Assembly: GCF_007991635.1 (NCBI RefSeq)
Contig: NZ_BJYS01000041.1
Span: forward strand, 19,411 to 83,410
Direction: 5' to 3'
Origin: Adhaeribacter aerolatus
GTDB taxonomy: Bacteria; Bacteroidota; Bacteroidia; Cytophagales; Hymenobacteraceae
Length of the DNA: 64,000 nucleotides
Shown here: piece after piece, positions 36,803-45,564 of the stretch
Numbering within the stretch: position 1 is the first letter of the stretch
Layout of the letters: each line of letters begins with the position of its first letter
Program-made: the position numbers and the translations under genes
The notes under the pieces: generated by a model
Told to the model about the DNA's origin: nothing
Databases searched by the model: none
What the model saw: only the letters and a program-made list of their open reading frames with translations

Positions 36803-38107
36803 ATGGAAAATAAAGACTATCTGGAAGAGGCCCGCCAATTTGGTTATGTTCAGAATAACGAAATATGGCTGAAACCCTTCATGAATTATCCGACCCGTAA
36901 GGTTGGCGAAGTAAAAGAGGTGGAGGAAGAGTCGTTGCAATATTTTGCCTATCGTTTCGAAATGTTTCGGGAGAAGGTTAACGCGCTGCTGAAAAAAATT
37001 GAAGAATCGGAAAACAAAGGTTCTTTCCTGATGAAGGTAATGCACCTGAAGGAGCAGGTAGAAAAATACGATGCGCTCGGCGACTTTGAAGCTATTTACA
37101 ACCAACTTTCGCAAGCCGAAAACGAAATTAAGGCTTCTATCAGTCGCAACCGCGATAAAAACCTGAACGCCAAAGTAGCCCTGATAACCGAAGCCGAAGA
37201 ACTGCAGGACAGCATCGACTGGAAAGGCACCACCGAAAAGCTAAAAGAACTGCGCCAGAACTGGATTAAAACCGGCCCGGTAGACAAGGCTATTGCCGAC
37301 GAAATTGAAGAGCGGTTCCGCAACGCCGTAGAAACCTTTTTTACGCGCAAGAAAGAATTTTACGAAGACAAGCAAAGCCTGGTAAACCGCACCATCGATA
37401 AATACCGCGACCTGATAGCCAAAGCCGAAGCCATTCAGAACTCCGAGGATTGGGACGTAGCCACCGCGAAGCTGAAAGAATACCAGACCGCCTGGAAACA
37501 GGTAGGCGGCAATTTACCCCGCAAAACGACCAACGACCTTTGGAACCGTTTCCGGAAAGCCAACAACCACTTTTTTGAGCGCCTGAAAAACCGGATAACG
37601 CAGACCAAAACCGAATCGAAAGAAAAATATTTTGAGGATAACCTGGCGAAAAAACGCGCTTTGGTAGAAGAAGCCGAAGGTTTGGTAAACGTGGAAGTAC
37701 AAAAAGCAGTGCCGCGCGCCAAAGAGCTGCAGGCGGCCTGGAAAACCGTAGGCCCGGTAAAAGGCGAAGAATCGGACCGGTTGTGGGAGCGCTTTATTAT
37801 TGCCTGCGATAAGGTTTTTGAACTGAGCAGCCTGGAGCATTACCTGCGTAAGCGGAATATGGGGGCTAAAATTGCGCCCAACGAGCAGGTTACAGCGCGG
37901 GTAAATGCGCTGAAAGATTTTATTAAATCGGATAGGCAAGAGTTGGAAGTGCTGGAAACCAATTTGGGCAAGCTGGCCGATACACCGGGCAACGAAACTT
38001 TCCGGAACATGCTGCAAAGCAAAATAAGAGGCTTTAACCGCAAGATTAAAACCAAGCAGGAACTGATAGATTTAATTAAAAATAAACAGGTAGCCGGTAA
38101 CGAGTAG
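36803..38107 (+). CDS. DUF349 repeat protein
   Basis: The 434-residue, highly charged, helical protein has several DUF349 units of about 70-75 residues. They are recognised by W-x-x-T-x-x-L-x-x-L and F-x-x-x-x-x-x-F patterns (WKGTTEKLKELRQNWIKTGP, WDVATAKLKEYQTAWKQVGG, VPRAKELQAAWKTVGPVKGE). Its N-terminal segment (about 1-100) is Bacteroidota-specific to my knowledge. DUF349 proteins are cytoplasmic and their function is not firmly established. No export signal is present. Confidence 0.88.
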   Translation: MENKDYLEEARQFGYVQNNEIWLKPFMNYPTRKVGEVKEVEEESLQYFAYRFEMFREKVNALLKKIEESENKGSFLMKVMHLKEQVEKYDALGDFEAIYNQLSQAENEIKASISRNRDKNLNAKVALITEAEELQDSIDWKGTTEKLKELRQNWIKTGPVDKAIADEIEERFRNAVETFFTRKKEFYEDKQSLVNRTIDKYRDLIAKAEAIQNSEDWDVATAKLKEYQTAWKQVGGNLPRKTTNDLWNRFRKANNHFFERLKNRITQTKTESKEKYFEDNLAKKRALVEEAEGLVNVEVQKAVPRAKELQAAWKTVGPVKGEESDRLWERFIIACDKVFELSSLEHYLRKRNMGAKIAPNEQVTARVNALKDFIKSDRQELEVLETNLGKLADTPGNETFRNMLQSKIRGFNRKIKTKQELIDLIKNKQVAGNE

Positions 38108-38170
38108 TTGTAAATTATTTATCCGACAATTGCCACTAAAAACTGCTTTGTCTTGCATACTATTTACACC

Positions 38171-38968
38171 ATGAAAAAATTTAAGCTTTCTTTTTTCCTG
38201 CTGGGCATTTTAGCTTGTTCGTGGCAGGCACAAGCCCAGACCGATTCGCTGACGAACCAAATGCAGGTTCGCATACCGAAGGGCAATTTCCATTTTGGTA
38301 TAACTACTGCCGTAAATAACACCTGGATTAAGGTAGACAACGACGCGCAGAATAACGAGCATTTTAAGTACAAAACCACCATTAAATGGGCGCCCGTAGG
38401 CCTGGTAGCGGGTTATAAGTTTAACGACCGGCACGATGTGCAACTGGAAGCTTATTTGTCGCAGCAAGGGCAAAACTATACGCTCACCGAAAACGGCGAT
38501 GGTACGGGCCTGGAACTGGGCGAAAAAAGAATAAATTTAACTTACTTGCAGATACCCCTGCTGTTTAAATTTACCACCGGCGATGCCACCCGGTTTAATG
38601 TACACGTCGGGCCCCAAGTTGGTTTCTTAATAAAAGGCGAAGAGGTAAATGAGTTTCCGGAAGCCATTGCCCTGAACGATCGCACCCTGCAAGGTGAATA
38701 TACGCTCGCCAAAAAAGAAAAAGGCGACCCGTTGTTTAAAGATGCCGGTGGTTTTAGTGCCATTGCGCCCATGGCGGTACTGGGGTTGGGCCTGGAAAAA
38801 GATGTAAAAGATAACCTGTATGTATCGGCCAACGTGCGCTTTAATTACGGTTTTACCGACATCCGCGATACCGAAACCACTACCAGCGCCTATGATTTTG
38901 ATAAGTACACTTTACGCTACAATATTTTTGGAGGGGTACAGCTGGGTTTGCATTACGTACTGGACTAA
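38171..38968 (+). CDS. Outer-membrane beta-barrel protein (porin-like, OMP_b-brl type)
   Basis: The ATG at 38171 gives a 265-residue protein with a clean signal peptide (MKKFKLSFFLLGILACSWQA, cleavage near QAQAQ). An in-frame TTG at 38153 would add six residues before the signal and is less likely. Strands such as FHFGITTAVNNTWIKVD, VGLVAGYKFNDRHDVQLEAY and NIFGGVQLGLHYVLD are typical of eight-strand barrels in Bacteroidota. The function is unknown. Confidence 0.82.
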   Translation: MKKFKLSFFLLGILACSWQAQAQTDSLTNQMQVRIPKGNFHFGITTAVNNTWIKVDNDAQNNEHFKYKTTIKWAPVGLVAGYKFNDRHDVQLEAYLSQQGQNYTLTENGDGTGLELGEKRINLTYLQIPLLFKFTTGDATRFNVHVGPQVGFLIKGEEVNEFPEAIALNDRTLQGEYTLAKKEKGDPLFKDAGGFSAIAPMAVLGLGLEKDVKDNLYVSANVRFNYGFTDIRDTETTTSAYDFDKYTLRYNIFGGVQLGLHYVLD

Positions 38969-39137
38969 GCGGCTGAAGTCCGAAAAATTAATTTAGCATC
39001 AAACATTTACGGCAATTTATTCGTTGTTTGTTTAAAATACCAAAAGCATCTATATTTAAAGAAATTAATATTTGCTTTTGATATTTTTTTTTTAAATTTT
39101 GCAACCTGTTATTAAAGTCACTTAAGGAGAAAATGAT

Positions 39138-39359
39138 ATGTATTGGACACTGGAATTAGCCTCATACCTGGAAGATGCCCCTTGGCCAGCAACGAAAGAC
39201 GAGTTGATAGATTACTCAATTCGTTCAGGCGCTCCCATGGAGGTAGTAGAAAACCTGCAAGCTCTGGAAGATGACGGACAACCTTATGAAAATATTGAGG
39301 AAGTTTGGCCAGACTATCCAACCAAGGAAGACTTCATGTTTAATGAGGACGAATATTAA
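39138..39359 (+). CDS. Small DUF2795 domain protein
   Basis: The 73-residue acidic protein opens with MYWTLELASYLEDAPWPATK and contains DELIDYSIRSGAPMEVVENL and a WPDYPTKEDF motif near the end. It belongs to the short DUF2795 proteins, which I recall as strongly conserved in Cytophagia. A good ribosome-binding site, AAGGAG (39123-39128), lies about 10 bases before the ATG, unusual for this phylum and a sign of strong translation. The function is unknown. Confidence 0.85.
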   Translation: MYWTLELASYLEDAPWPATKDELIDYSIRSGAPMEVVENLQALEDDGQPYENIEEVWPDYPTKEDFMFNEDEY

Positions 39360-39360
39360 A

Positions 39361-39440
39361 ATTTGATTATGAATTAAAGATTAGAAATAGTGAATTAGAA
39401 ATTACTTCACTTTTAATTTTTAATTCATAATTTCTAATTT
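39361..39440. repeat. AT-rich palindromic repeat
   Basis: Left-hand pieces GAATTAGAAATTA and ATTATGAATTAAAG are mirrored on the right by TTTTAATTTTTAATTCATAA and TTTCTAATTT. The same right-hand unit occurs at 23138. It ends exactly at the TTG start of the ABC ATPase gene, so it forms that gene's leader. Confidence 0.65.
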
Positions 39441-40164
39441 GATTACGTTAACAGTAAAAAATCTGGTTGCGGGATACGAACGGCGTGTTCTTATCCGCAA
39501 CCTTTTTTTTAAGGTGCAGGCACCGGCTTTTGTAGCAGTGGTAGGGCATAACGGGGCCGGCAAATCTACTTTTTTTAAAGTTTTAACCCGTACTTTGCCT
39601 TACCAGGGCGAGGTGCTTCTGAACGACCAATCGTTACACCACCTTTCTAACCCAGCCGCTACTGGTTTACTTTCTTACCTGCCCCAAAAAAACATGGTGG
39701 CCTTTCCGGTTAAAGTACGCGACCTGGTGGTTATGGGGCTTTTCCGGCACAAGCGTTTTTTCGAGCAATATTCGGCGCAGGATTACGAAACCGTACAGCA
39801 ACTATTAAATAATTTAGAAATACCGCATCTGCTGGACCGGGAGTTTACCGAGCTATCGGGGGGCGAACAGCAAATGGTGTGGCTGGCCCAGCTCATGCTG
39901 CAGGATGCCGCTATCTGCCTCCTGGATGAACCTACCCAGCAACTGGATATTTATCACAAAAAGCGCGTGTTTAACTTGCTGACGGATTGGACTGTGCAAA
40001 AAAATAAACTCATCCTATGCATTACCCACGACTTAGTTAACCTGCACGGCCACGTTGGCTATATTTTAAATTTATCTAAACCTGAACCGCAGTTAGAAGT
40101 GCTCTCGGCCGAAACTATCCGGGAAAATATGCTGTACCTCGAAGAAAAGCCGCCTGTCATTTAA
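39439..40164 (+). CDS. ABC transporter ATP-binding protein, stand-alone
   Basis: The 241-residue ATPase has Walker A GHNGAGKS (36-43), Q-loop Q83, signature LSGGEQQ (139-145), Walker B ICLLDEPT (159-166) and an H-loop region CITHD. It resembles FepC/BtuD-type importer ATPases. The start is TTG at 39439, the first residue giving the family opening (ITLTVKNLVAGYERRVLIR), and no ATG fits. No permease or binding-protein gene is adjacent, so its partners must be elsewhere. The repeat forms its leader, which could affect its translation. Confidence 0.85.
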   Translation: MITLTVKNLVAGYERRVLIRNLFFKVQAPAFVAVVGHNGAGKSTFFKVLTRTLPYQGEVLLNDQSLHHLSNPAATGLLSYLPQKNMVAFPVKVRDLVVMGLFRHKRFFEQYSAQDYETVQQLLNNLEIPHLLDREFTELSGGEQQMVWLAQLMLQDAAICLLDEPTQQLDIYHKKRVFNLLTDWTVQKNKLILCITHDLVNLHGHVGYILNLSKPEPQLEVLSAETIRENMLYLEEKPPVI

Positions 40165-40205
40165 CCGGTTCCTGTCCGGTGTGCCAGCTGAAAGACTGAT
40201 AAACG

Positions 40206-40820
40206 TTACTTCTGCAGCAAGATTATCCGGAAATTTCCGCCAAAATTAGCCGGCTGATCCAGCGATACTTTCAGGTTAGTTTGGGCTACGATGTTTTCGA
40301 AACGCCGGGTAATATTACTAAACAAAAAATTAGTCAGGAAATTAGCTACCCGCCGGAAAAAGCCCACCTGGTGCCCCGGTTGCAGAAATTTATCGAAAAC
40401 CACTATTTGCCCGCCCGGTTTCAGTACCCTTTCGGCTTCCTGTAAACACCGCACCGGGTCCGGAATAACAGCCAGAATCAGGTGCAGTACTATTTTATCG
40501 AAAGCATTATCGGGCAGGGTTAGGCACTGCCCATCCATTACCTGCGCATTTACCGGTAGTTGCAGCCGGGCACCGCGCCGGATTAGCCGGGCCACCATAG
40601 CCGGCGTAATATCGGTAGCCGTTATCAAAGCTGTTGGGGGCAAAAAATCTAAATCGAGGCCGGTACCAGCCCCTATCAACAGCACTTTCTCGCCGGGTTT
40701 AACAGCCAGCAAACCAATCGCCTTTTGCCGCGATTGTAAGAAAACGCGGCTTATTAAATTGTAAAAAGGACTGTACAAGGTATACCGGCATTTGTTCCAG
40801 GTATTGGTGTTTATTTTCAT
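40206..40820 (-). CDS. Class I SAM-dependent methyltransferase (UbiE/PmtA-like)
   Basis: The ATG at 40820 gives 204 residues. SAM-binding motif I is VLLIGAGTGLDLDFLPPTAL; acidic motif II is TATDITPAM, and the post-core ERVLKPGGQIVVFDKF is typical of UbiE and phospholipid N-methyltransferases. The N-terminus lacks a membrane helix, but the segment ISRVFLQSRQKAIGLL is amphipathic. The substrate may be a membrane lipid or quinone; this cannot be settled from sequence. Confidence 0.82.
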   Translation of the reverse strand: MKINTNTWNKCRYTLYSPFYNLISRVFLQSRQKAIGLLAVKPGEKVLLIGAGTGLDLDFLPPTALITATDITPAMVARLIRRGARLQLPVNAQVMDGQCLTLPDNAFDKIVLHLILAVIPDPVRCLQEAERVLKPGGQIVVFDKFLQPGHQVGFFRRVANFLTNFLFSNITRRFENIVAQTNLKVSLDQPANFGGNFRIILLQK

Positions 40821-41062
40821 CTTCCCCAATCAGGTAAAAAGCGCCAGGTAAATACGGCGCGTTGGCGCTGTTATAGGCAGATGCAAATCTAATCACTTAT
40901 AAATTTCTGGTGTATGCTATTTCTGTAAATCTAGCGAGAGCAGGCAGGTTAAAACAGCCGTTTGGGTGGCGAAATATATTATTTGCGAGAATAAAAAATT
41001 GGATTTAACCCAAACAGACGGTAAAAAAATTAGGTTATAACGAAGATTAACCCGAAATAGAA

Positions 41063-41070
41063 TAAATTTG
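41063..41070 (+). promoter_or_regulatory. Candidate -7 element (TAAATTTG)
   Basis: It fits TAnnTTTG and lies 56 bases before the ATG at 41126. The -33 region is poor. Confidence 0.4.
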
Positions 41071-41125
41071 CGGCGCTCTTTCCCTTATCCGGGAACTGAT
41101 ATTGTTAATACCTGTGGTAAAAAAC

Positions 41126-42742
41126 ATGCAGTCATCCACCAGCCTCAATAAAGACCAACTAATCTCCACGCCCGATCAGGTTGGCATCCACAACCGGTAT
41201 TATATTTCCCTGACCGTAATTTTAATAATTGCCTTGGGCATACGCCTGGTGGCGGCTTTCTTCTCCAAAGGATTTGCTTACCACGACGATCATTTTGATG
41301 TAATCTCGATTGCCCAGAATTGGGTATACGGCATTCCGGTTTGGCTAAACGAAGGCTTGCCGCCCCGCCACAGTATGTTGTATGCCGGCATTCACTACGG
41401 CCTTTTTTATGTACTGGAGCAGTTAGGAATAACCCAGCCCGATACCAAGATGCTGCTGGTACGGCTGCTGCACGGCTTATATTCTTTGTTAATCGTATAC
41501 TTCGGGTACAAGATAACCGAAGTGCTGGCCGATAAGCGCGAGGCCCGGATTGTGGGTCTGATGCTGGCACTGGTGTGGTTTATGCCGTTTATGAGTGTGC
41601 GGAACCTGGTAGAAATGGTTTGTATCCCCCCTTACCTGGCCGGCTTTTATTTGCTGGTAAAGCAGCCGGAAAATGCCAAAGGAAACCGTTATTTCTGGGC
41701 GGGAGCATTGTTTGCGCTGGCTTTTGTTTTCCGGTACCACTCGGTTTTGTTTGCCGGGGGTATCGGGCTGGTTTTATTGTATAACAAGCAGTGGCGTAAC
41801 CTTTTATTTTTCAGCCTGGGCTTTTTGCTGTTAGCCACGCTTATTCAAGGCACCATCGATTTAATTTTTTTCGATTATCCTTTCCACTCGGTGGTTACTT
41901 ATTTTTTATACAACACCGAAAATGCCCGGAATTTCAGCACGGGGCCATCTTACCGGTTTTTATTAACGCTGCTCGGCTTTATGGTGCCACCCCTGAGCGT
42001 ATTTCTGCTGGTTGGTTACGCCCGTACGGCCCGGTTGGCGCCCATGTTATTCTTAGGCGGCTTGTTGTTTTTTGTAGCGCATTCGCTGTTTCCGAACAAG
42101 CAGGAACGCTTTATTTTGCCGTTGTACCCACTTTTTATGATTTTGGGTGTAATTGGCTGGCAGAGTTTTGTGCGACAATCACGGTTCTGGCAAAAACAGC
42201 GCAAATTGCTGGCCGCCAGTTGGAGTTTTTTCTGGCTCCTGAATATTATAACGGCTTTCGCGCTGGCCTTTACCTATTCTAAGAAAAGTCGCATTGCGCC
42301 GCTGGTATATTTATCGGAGAAGCCGGCTTTGTCCGGTGTTTTACTGGAATTCGGCGACCATAGCCTGAAAATGCCGCCTTTGTTTTACCTGGGCCGGATG
42401 AGCGCCCAGGCCGAAGATTTTGCCGACGATCCGAAAAATAAATGGCAGCCATATAAGAACGGTATGCCCCTGCCCCCAAACTTTGTTATGGTTTACAGCT
42501 TAAACGACGAAAAACCACTGTACCAACTGCAAGCCGAAATATTACCTGCCTATACGCCCCATTATTTAATAATAGTGGGCCAGGATGATTTAGAGAAGCG
42601 CCTGCAACGTGTACGACAACTCTATCCCCATCTTCAGTTAGAAAAAACCATTGCGCCCTCCCTTTACGACCAGGTATTACACCAACTCAACCCGCGCGTA
42701 CATAAAGACGAGCGCATCCGGATTTATAAAATCTTACCTTAA
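41126..42742 (+). CDS. Alg9/PIG-B-like (GT22-type) membrane glycosyltransferase
   Basis: The 538-residue protein (ATG at 41126, with an in-frame TTG eight codons earlier) has about ten membrane helices. In the first extracytoplasmic loop it has the acidic motif of GT-C enzymes, YHDDHFD, corresponding to the HPDE-type motif of GT22 mannosyltransferases. RNLVEMVCIPPYLAGFYLL and PNKQERFILPLYPLFMIL (HKE-like region) also match this family. Such enzymes use polyprenyl-phosphate sugars to build glycans. The acceptor is unknown and no glycan cluster surrounds it. Confidence 0.83.
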   Translation: MQSSTSLNKDQLISTPDQVGIHNRYYISLTVILIIALGIRLVAAFFSKGFAYHDDHFDVISIAQNWVYGIPVWLNEGLPPRHSMLYAGIHYGLFYVLEQLGITQPDTKMLLVRLLHGLYSLLIVYFGYKITEVLADKREARIVGLMLALVWFMPFMSVRNLVEMVCIPPYLAGFYLLVKQPENAKGNRYFWAGALFALAFVFRYHSVLFAGGIGLVLLYNKQWRNLLFFSLGFLLLATLIQGTIDLIFFDYPFHSVVTYFLYNTENARNFSTGPSYRFLLTLLGFMVPPLSVFLLVGYARTARLAPMLFLGGLLFFVAHSLFPNKQERFILPLYPLFMILGVIGWQSFVRQSRFWQKQRKLLAASWSFFWLLNIITAFALAFTYSKKSRIAPLVYLSEKPALSGVLLEFGDHSLKMPPLFYLGRMSAQAEDFADDPKNKWQPYKNGMPLPPNFVMVYSLNDEKPLYQLQAEILPAYTPHYLIIVGQDDLEKRLQRVRQLYPHLQLEKTIAPSLYDQVLHQLNPRVHKDERIRIYKILP

Positions 42743-42773
42743 TCCCCAATAAACAATACTGCAGCCGCCATTT

Positions 42774-42875
42774 CCAGTTCCCCGCGCCAGCCCTGAAAGG
42801 GCGGCATAACCCAGCGCAGGGTGCAGCCCTGCGTAAAAGTACTACGAAAATAGCCCTGAATGGGCGAAATCTTCT
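42774..42875. repeat. GCCCTGAAAGGGC-type palindromic repeat cluster
   Basis: Three hairpin cores lie close together: AGCCCTGAAAGGGCG, CGCAGGGTGCAGCCCTGCG and TAGCCCTGAATGGGCG. I recall similar intergenic clusters from other Bacteroidota. No coding potential was seen. Confidence 0.6.
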
Positions 42876-42963
42876 AAGTACATAATAGCTTAACTTTCCG
42901 AAAAAATGTTCAGAAAACGTAGTTCTGAAATAGTACTGGTATAAACCCACCCGTCAGCATAAA

Positions 42964-42994
42964 AAGAGAGCCAGTTTTAAAAACTGGCTCTCTT
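42964..42994 (-). terminator. Terminator of the zinc alcohol dehydrogenase gene
   Basis: Two 15-base arms (AAGAGAGCCAGTTTT and its complement) form a near-continuous hairpin. On the minus strand it runs into a T run (bases 42965-42961). Confidence 0.85.
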
Positions 42995-43016
42995 CCATAA
43001 TAAACTGATTATAATA

Positions 43017-44060
43017 CTACAGCGAAGCCATATCAATAACAAAGCGGTATTTTACATCGCTGCGCAGCATTCGTTCGTAGGCTTCGTTAATCTGATTAAT
43101 CGGAATTACTTCTACATCCGATAAAATACTATGCTGGGCACAGTAGTCCAGCATTTCCTGGGTTTCGGGAATACCGCCAATCATCGACCCCACCAGGCGC
43201 TTGCGCCGGGAAATCAAACTAAAGCCTGAAACGGGGGCTGGCTCCGGCGGTGCGCCTACTAAAATCATGGTGCCATCGCGGCGCAGCAAACTCAAATACA
43301 TATCCAGGTTGTGCGGCGCCGATACCGTATCCAGAATAAAATCGAAATAATTCCGGTGCTCTTTCAGTTGGGCTTCGTCGCGGGTAACGATAAACTTATG
43401 GGCTCCCAGCGCGCGGGCATCGGCTTCTTTATTGGGGGAGGTGCTCAGCACGGTTACTTCAGCGCCCATCGAAGCGCCCAGCTTTACGCCCATGTGCCCC
43501 AGGCCGCCTAAACCGACTACGCCTAGTTTATGCCCCTGGCCAACCTGCCACTTCCGCAACGGCGAATAAGTAGTAATGCCGGCACAAAGCAAGGGTGCTA
43601 TGCGGCTTAAATCCTGATCCGGGGCTACTTTAAGAGTATATTTTTCGTCGACTACAATTTGCGAGGAGTAGCCGCCGTACGTAGGCGTTTTGCCATCCCG
43701 TTCGTAGCTGTTGTAAGTGCCCACGTTGTGCACCTCGCAATATTGCTCCAGGCCTTCCTGGCAACTGTGGCAAGTCCGGCACGAATCTACAAAGCAGCCC
43801 ACACCGCCAATATCCCCTACCTTAAATTTGGTTACCTGGTCGCCTACCTGGCTGATGCGGCCCACAATTTCGTGTCCCGGCACCATGGGGTAAATAGAAC
43901 CGCCCCATTCATTCCGGGCCTGGTGCAAATCGGAGTGGCAGACACCGCAGTATAAAATATCAATCAGTACATCGTGTGCGCCCACCGCACGGCGCGCAAA
44001 ATTAAATGGCCCTAAAGGGGTAACTGCGTCTTGCGCCGCGTATCCACGGGTTTGTATCAT
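43017..44060 (-). CDS. Zinc-dependent NAD(P) alcohol dehydrogenase (YahK/cinnamyl-alcohol type)
   Basis: The 347-residue medium-chain dehydrogenase has catalytic zinc ligands C41 (CGVCHSD) and H63 (PGHE). The structural zinc is held by C94, C97, C100 and C108 (CRTCHSCQEGLEQYC), and the Rossmann motif is GLGGLGHMGVKLG (about 178-190). Its close relatives reduce many aldehydes with NADPH (YahK, CAD family). It is monocistronic with a strong terminator. Confidence 0.93.
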   Translation of the reverse strand: MIQTRGYAAQDAVTPLGPFNFARRAVGAHDVLIDILYCGVCHSDLHQARNEWGGSIYPMVPGHEIVGRISQVGDQVTKFKVGDIGGVGCFVDSCRTCHSCQEGLEQYCEVHNVGTYNSYERDGKTPTYGGYSSQIVVDEKYTLKVAPDQDLSRIAPLLCAGITTYSPLRKWQVGQGHKLGVVGLGGLGHMGVKLGASMGAEVTVLSTSPNKEADARALGAHKFIVTRDEAQLKEHRNYFDFILDTVSAPHNLDMYLSLLRRDGTMILVGAPPEPAPVSGFSLISRRKRLVGSMIGGIPETQEMLDYCAQHSILSDVEVIPINQINEAYERMLRSDVKYRFVIDMASL

Positions 44061-44124
44061 AGCTTTGTTTGTTTTTAGGTGTAAAAGACTAAAACGAGCT
44101 TTTGCTTTTCAAGGTTAAAGCTAT

Positions 44125-44513
44125 TTAATCATTGTAATTTTCATCCGCATGACGGCGGGCAGCCGGGTCAGCAACAATGGGCGGCGTTGGAGATGGCGGC
44201 AGCAATGCGTTTACGGCATCTTTCAGAAGTTCTACTAACTCAGGGTCCATGTAACAGTAATTATCCGGGATAAAGAGTACCATAATTTTACGATTTCGCA
44301 GCACGTCCCCAAATGCTTGCTGCAACCGTTGCTGGTGCTTCTTTTCCATCACGAAAATAACATCGGCCCAGTTTAGCAGTTGCCGCTAACCTGGCGGCGG
44401 GCACCGGCAGCAGTTCCGGCCGATTTTACCTGCCAGCCCGGATAGTGCCGGAACACCGTCTCGGCGGTAGGGCTGCGCCACTGGTTACGGCTACAAACAA
44501 ACAGAATACGCAA
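44125..44513 (-). pseudogene. Low-molecular-weight tyrosine-phosphatase-like gene with a frameshift
   Basis: Read leftward from TTG (44513-44511) the frame gives MRILFVCSRNQWRSPTAETV, including the phosphatase loop CSRNQWR (C-x5-R). It continues VKSAGTAAGARRQVSGNC and then hits a stop near 44374. A shift of one base near 44375-44390 restores LLNWADVIFVMEKKHQQRL and continues through FIPDNYCYMDPELVELLKDA to the stop at 44125. Both halves match the small LMW-PTP-like proteins of Bacteroidota. The total of 389 nt is not a multiple of three. It is either a recent pseudogene or a sequencing error; a 75-codon frame alone (44125-44352) is only the C-terminal part. Confidence 0.82.
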
Positions 44514-44628
44514 GCAGAAACGTTTAAGAGGAAAAAATAAATCAAAGGCTAAATTTAATTAAAGTATCTTTTCAGCACTTATATTACCCTTCATTTTAAA
44601 TTTTAAGCAAGCAGCACCTTTTTACGTT

Positions 44629-45252
44629 ATGGTACCGGCTCCCTCCTCTTTGCGCAATATTTTCGGTAATTTAGATATTTACCTGTTCGACCAGTTGCTG
44701 AAAGGCCGCATTAAGGAATATACCCAGTTACTGGACGCCGGCTGCGGCAACGGGCGCAATATCCAATACCTGCTACAGGCTGGCCTGCCGGTTTTCGGCA
44801 TCGATCAGGATGCCGAAGCGATTCGGCAAGTACAAGAACGGGCGGCGCTCCTGGCCCCGCACTTACCACCCACTAATTTTATCGTTGCCGATTTAAATAA
44901 TATGCCTTTTACAGATAACCAGTTTGGGGTGGTATTGTGTAGTGCCGTGCTGCATTTTGCCCGCAGCGAAGCGCACTTCCGCAAGATGGTACAGGAACTC
45001 TGGCGCGTACTACAACCGGGTGGCATGCTGTTTTGCCGCTTAAGCACTACCATTGGACTGGAAAACAAACTACCGCATTTGCACGATTACTTTTACCAAA
45101 TGTCCCACGGCAAAAACTGGTTTCTGGCCGATGCTTCTTTACTCCTAAACCTGGAAATTACTTTAGGTGCCCAACGCCTGGAACCGCTTAAAACCTTACT
45201 GGTAGAAGAACAACGCGCCATGACAACCTGGGTGCTGCAAAAATCAGCCTAG
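44629..45252 (+). CDS. Class I SAM-dependent methyltransferase
   Basis: The 207-residue protein has motif I LLDAGCGNGRNIQYLLQAG (about 34-52) and the acidic end of strand 2 in VFGIDQDAEAIRQV. Further matches are NFIVADLNNMPFTDNQFGVV and the ELWRVLQPGGMLFCRLS post-core, all typical of Methyltransf_11/25. No substrate-specific features are recognised. It is monocistronic and divergent from the phosphatase-like pseudogene. Confidence 0.85.
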   Translation: MVPAPSSLRNIFGNLDIYLFDQLLKGRIKEYTQLLDAGCGNGRNIQYLLQAGLPVFGIDQDAEAIRQVQERAALLAPHLPPTNFIVADLNNMPFTDNQFGVVLCSAVLHFARSEAHFRKMVQELWRVLQPGGMLFCRLSTTIGLENKLPHLHDYFYQMSHGKNWFLADASLLLNLEITLGAQRLEPLKTLLVEEQRAMTTWVLQKSA

Positions 45253-45564
45253 CACAGTAAATTATCTCCCGCCTTTTTTTCGTTTTCAATACCAATTCGG
45301 CTCCATTCCAATTAGCTGGCATTTTCCCGGAAAAATAAAATTGCCCATTTATTATAACCTTAAAAAAATACCTACTTCTGGGTATTTATAAATATTAAAT
45401 TTCCTTCTATTTTTACATATTAATTATATTATACTTTGTAAACCAATATCAAAATAGATTAAAACCAGCTTATTAAGAGCAATAAACCTCTTTTCCAAAG
45501 CCTATTACCATAAAAATAATCAAACTTCTATCTTTTATCCTTTTCTCAATTATTACCTATTTGC
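45253..45564. other. AT-rich leader of the DUF5723 gene
   Basis: No gene or strong hairpin is seen in these 312 bp. Several TA-rich stretches could be promoters but none matches the consensus convincingly. Confidence 0.45.

Noticed and set aside
36704..37114. A 136-codon frame antisense to the start of the DUF349 gene
   Set aside because: It overlaps a well-supported gene and is Phe-rich, as expected from the reverse of Lys/Glu-rich coding sequence.
44125..44352. A separate 75-residue gene
   Set aside because: The upstream sequence encodes the missing phosphatase N-terminus in another frame, so it is the C-terminal part of one broken gene.
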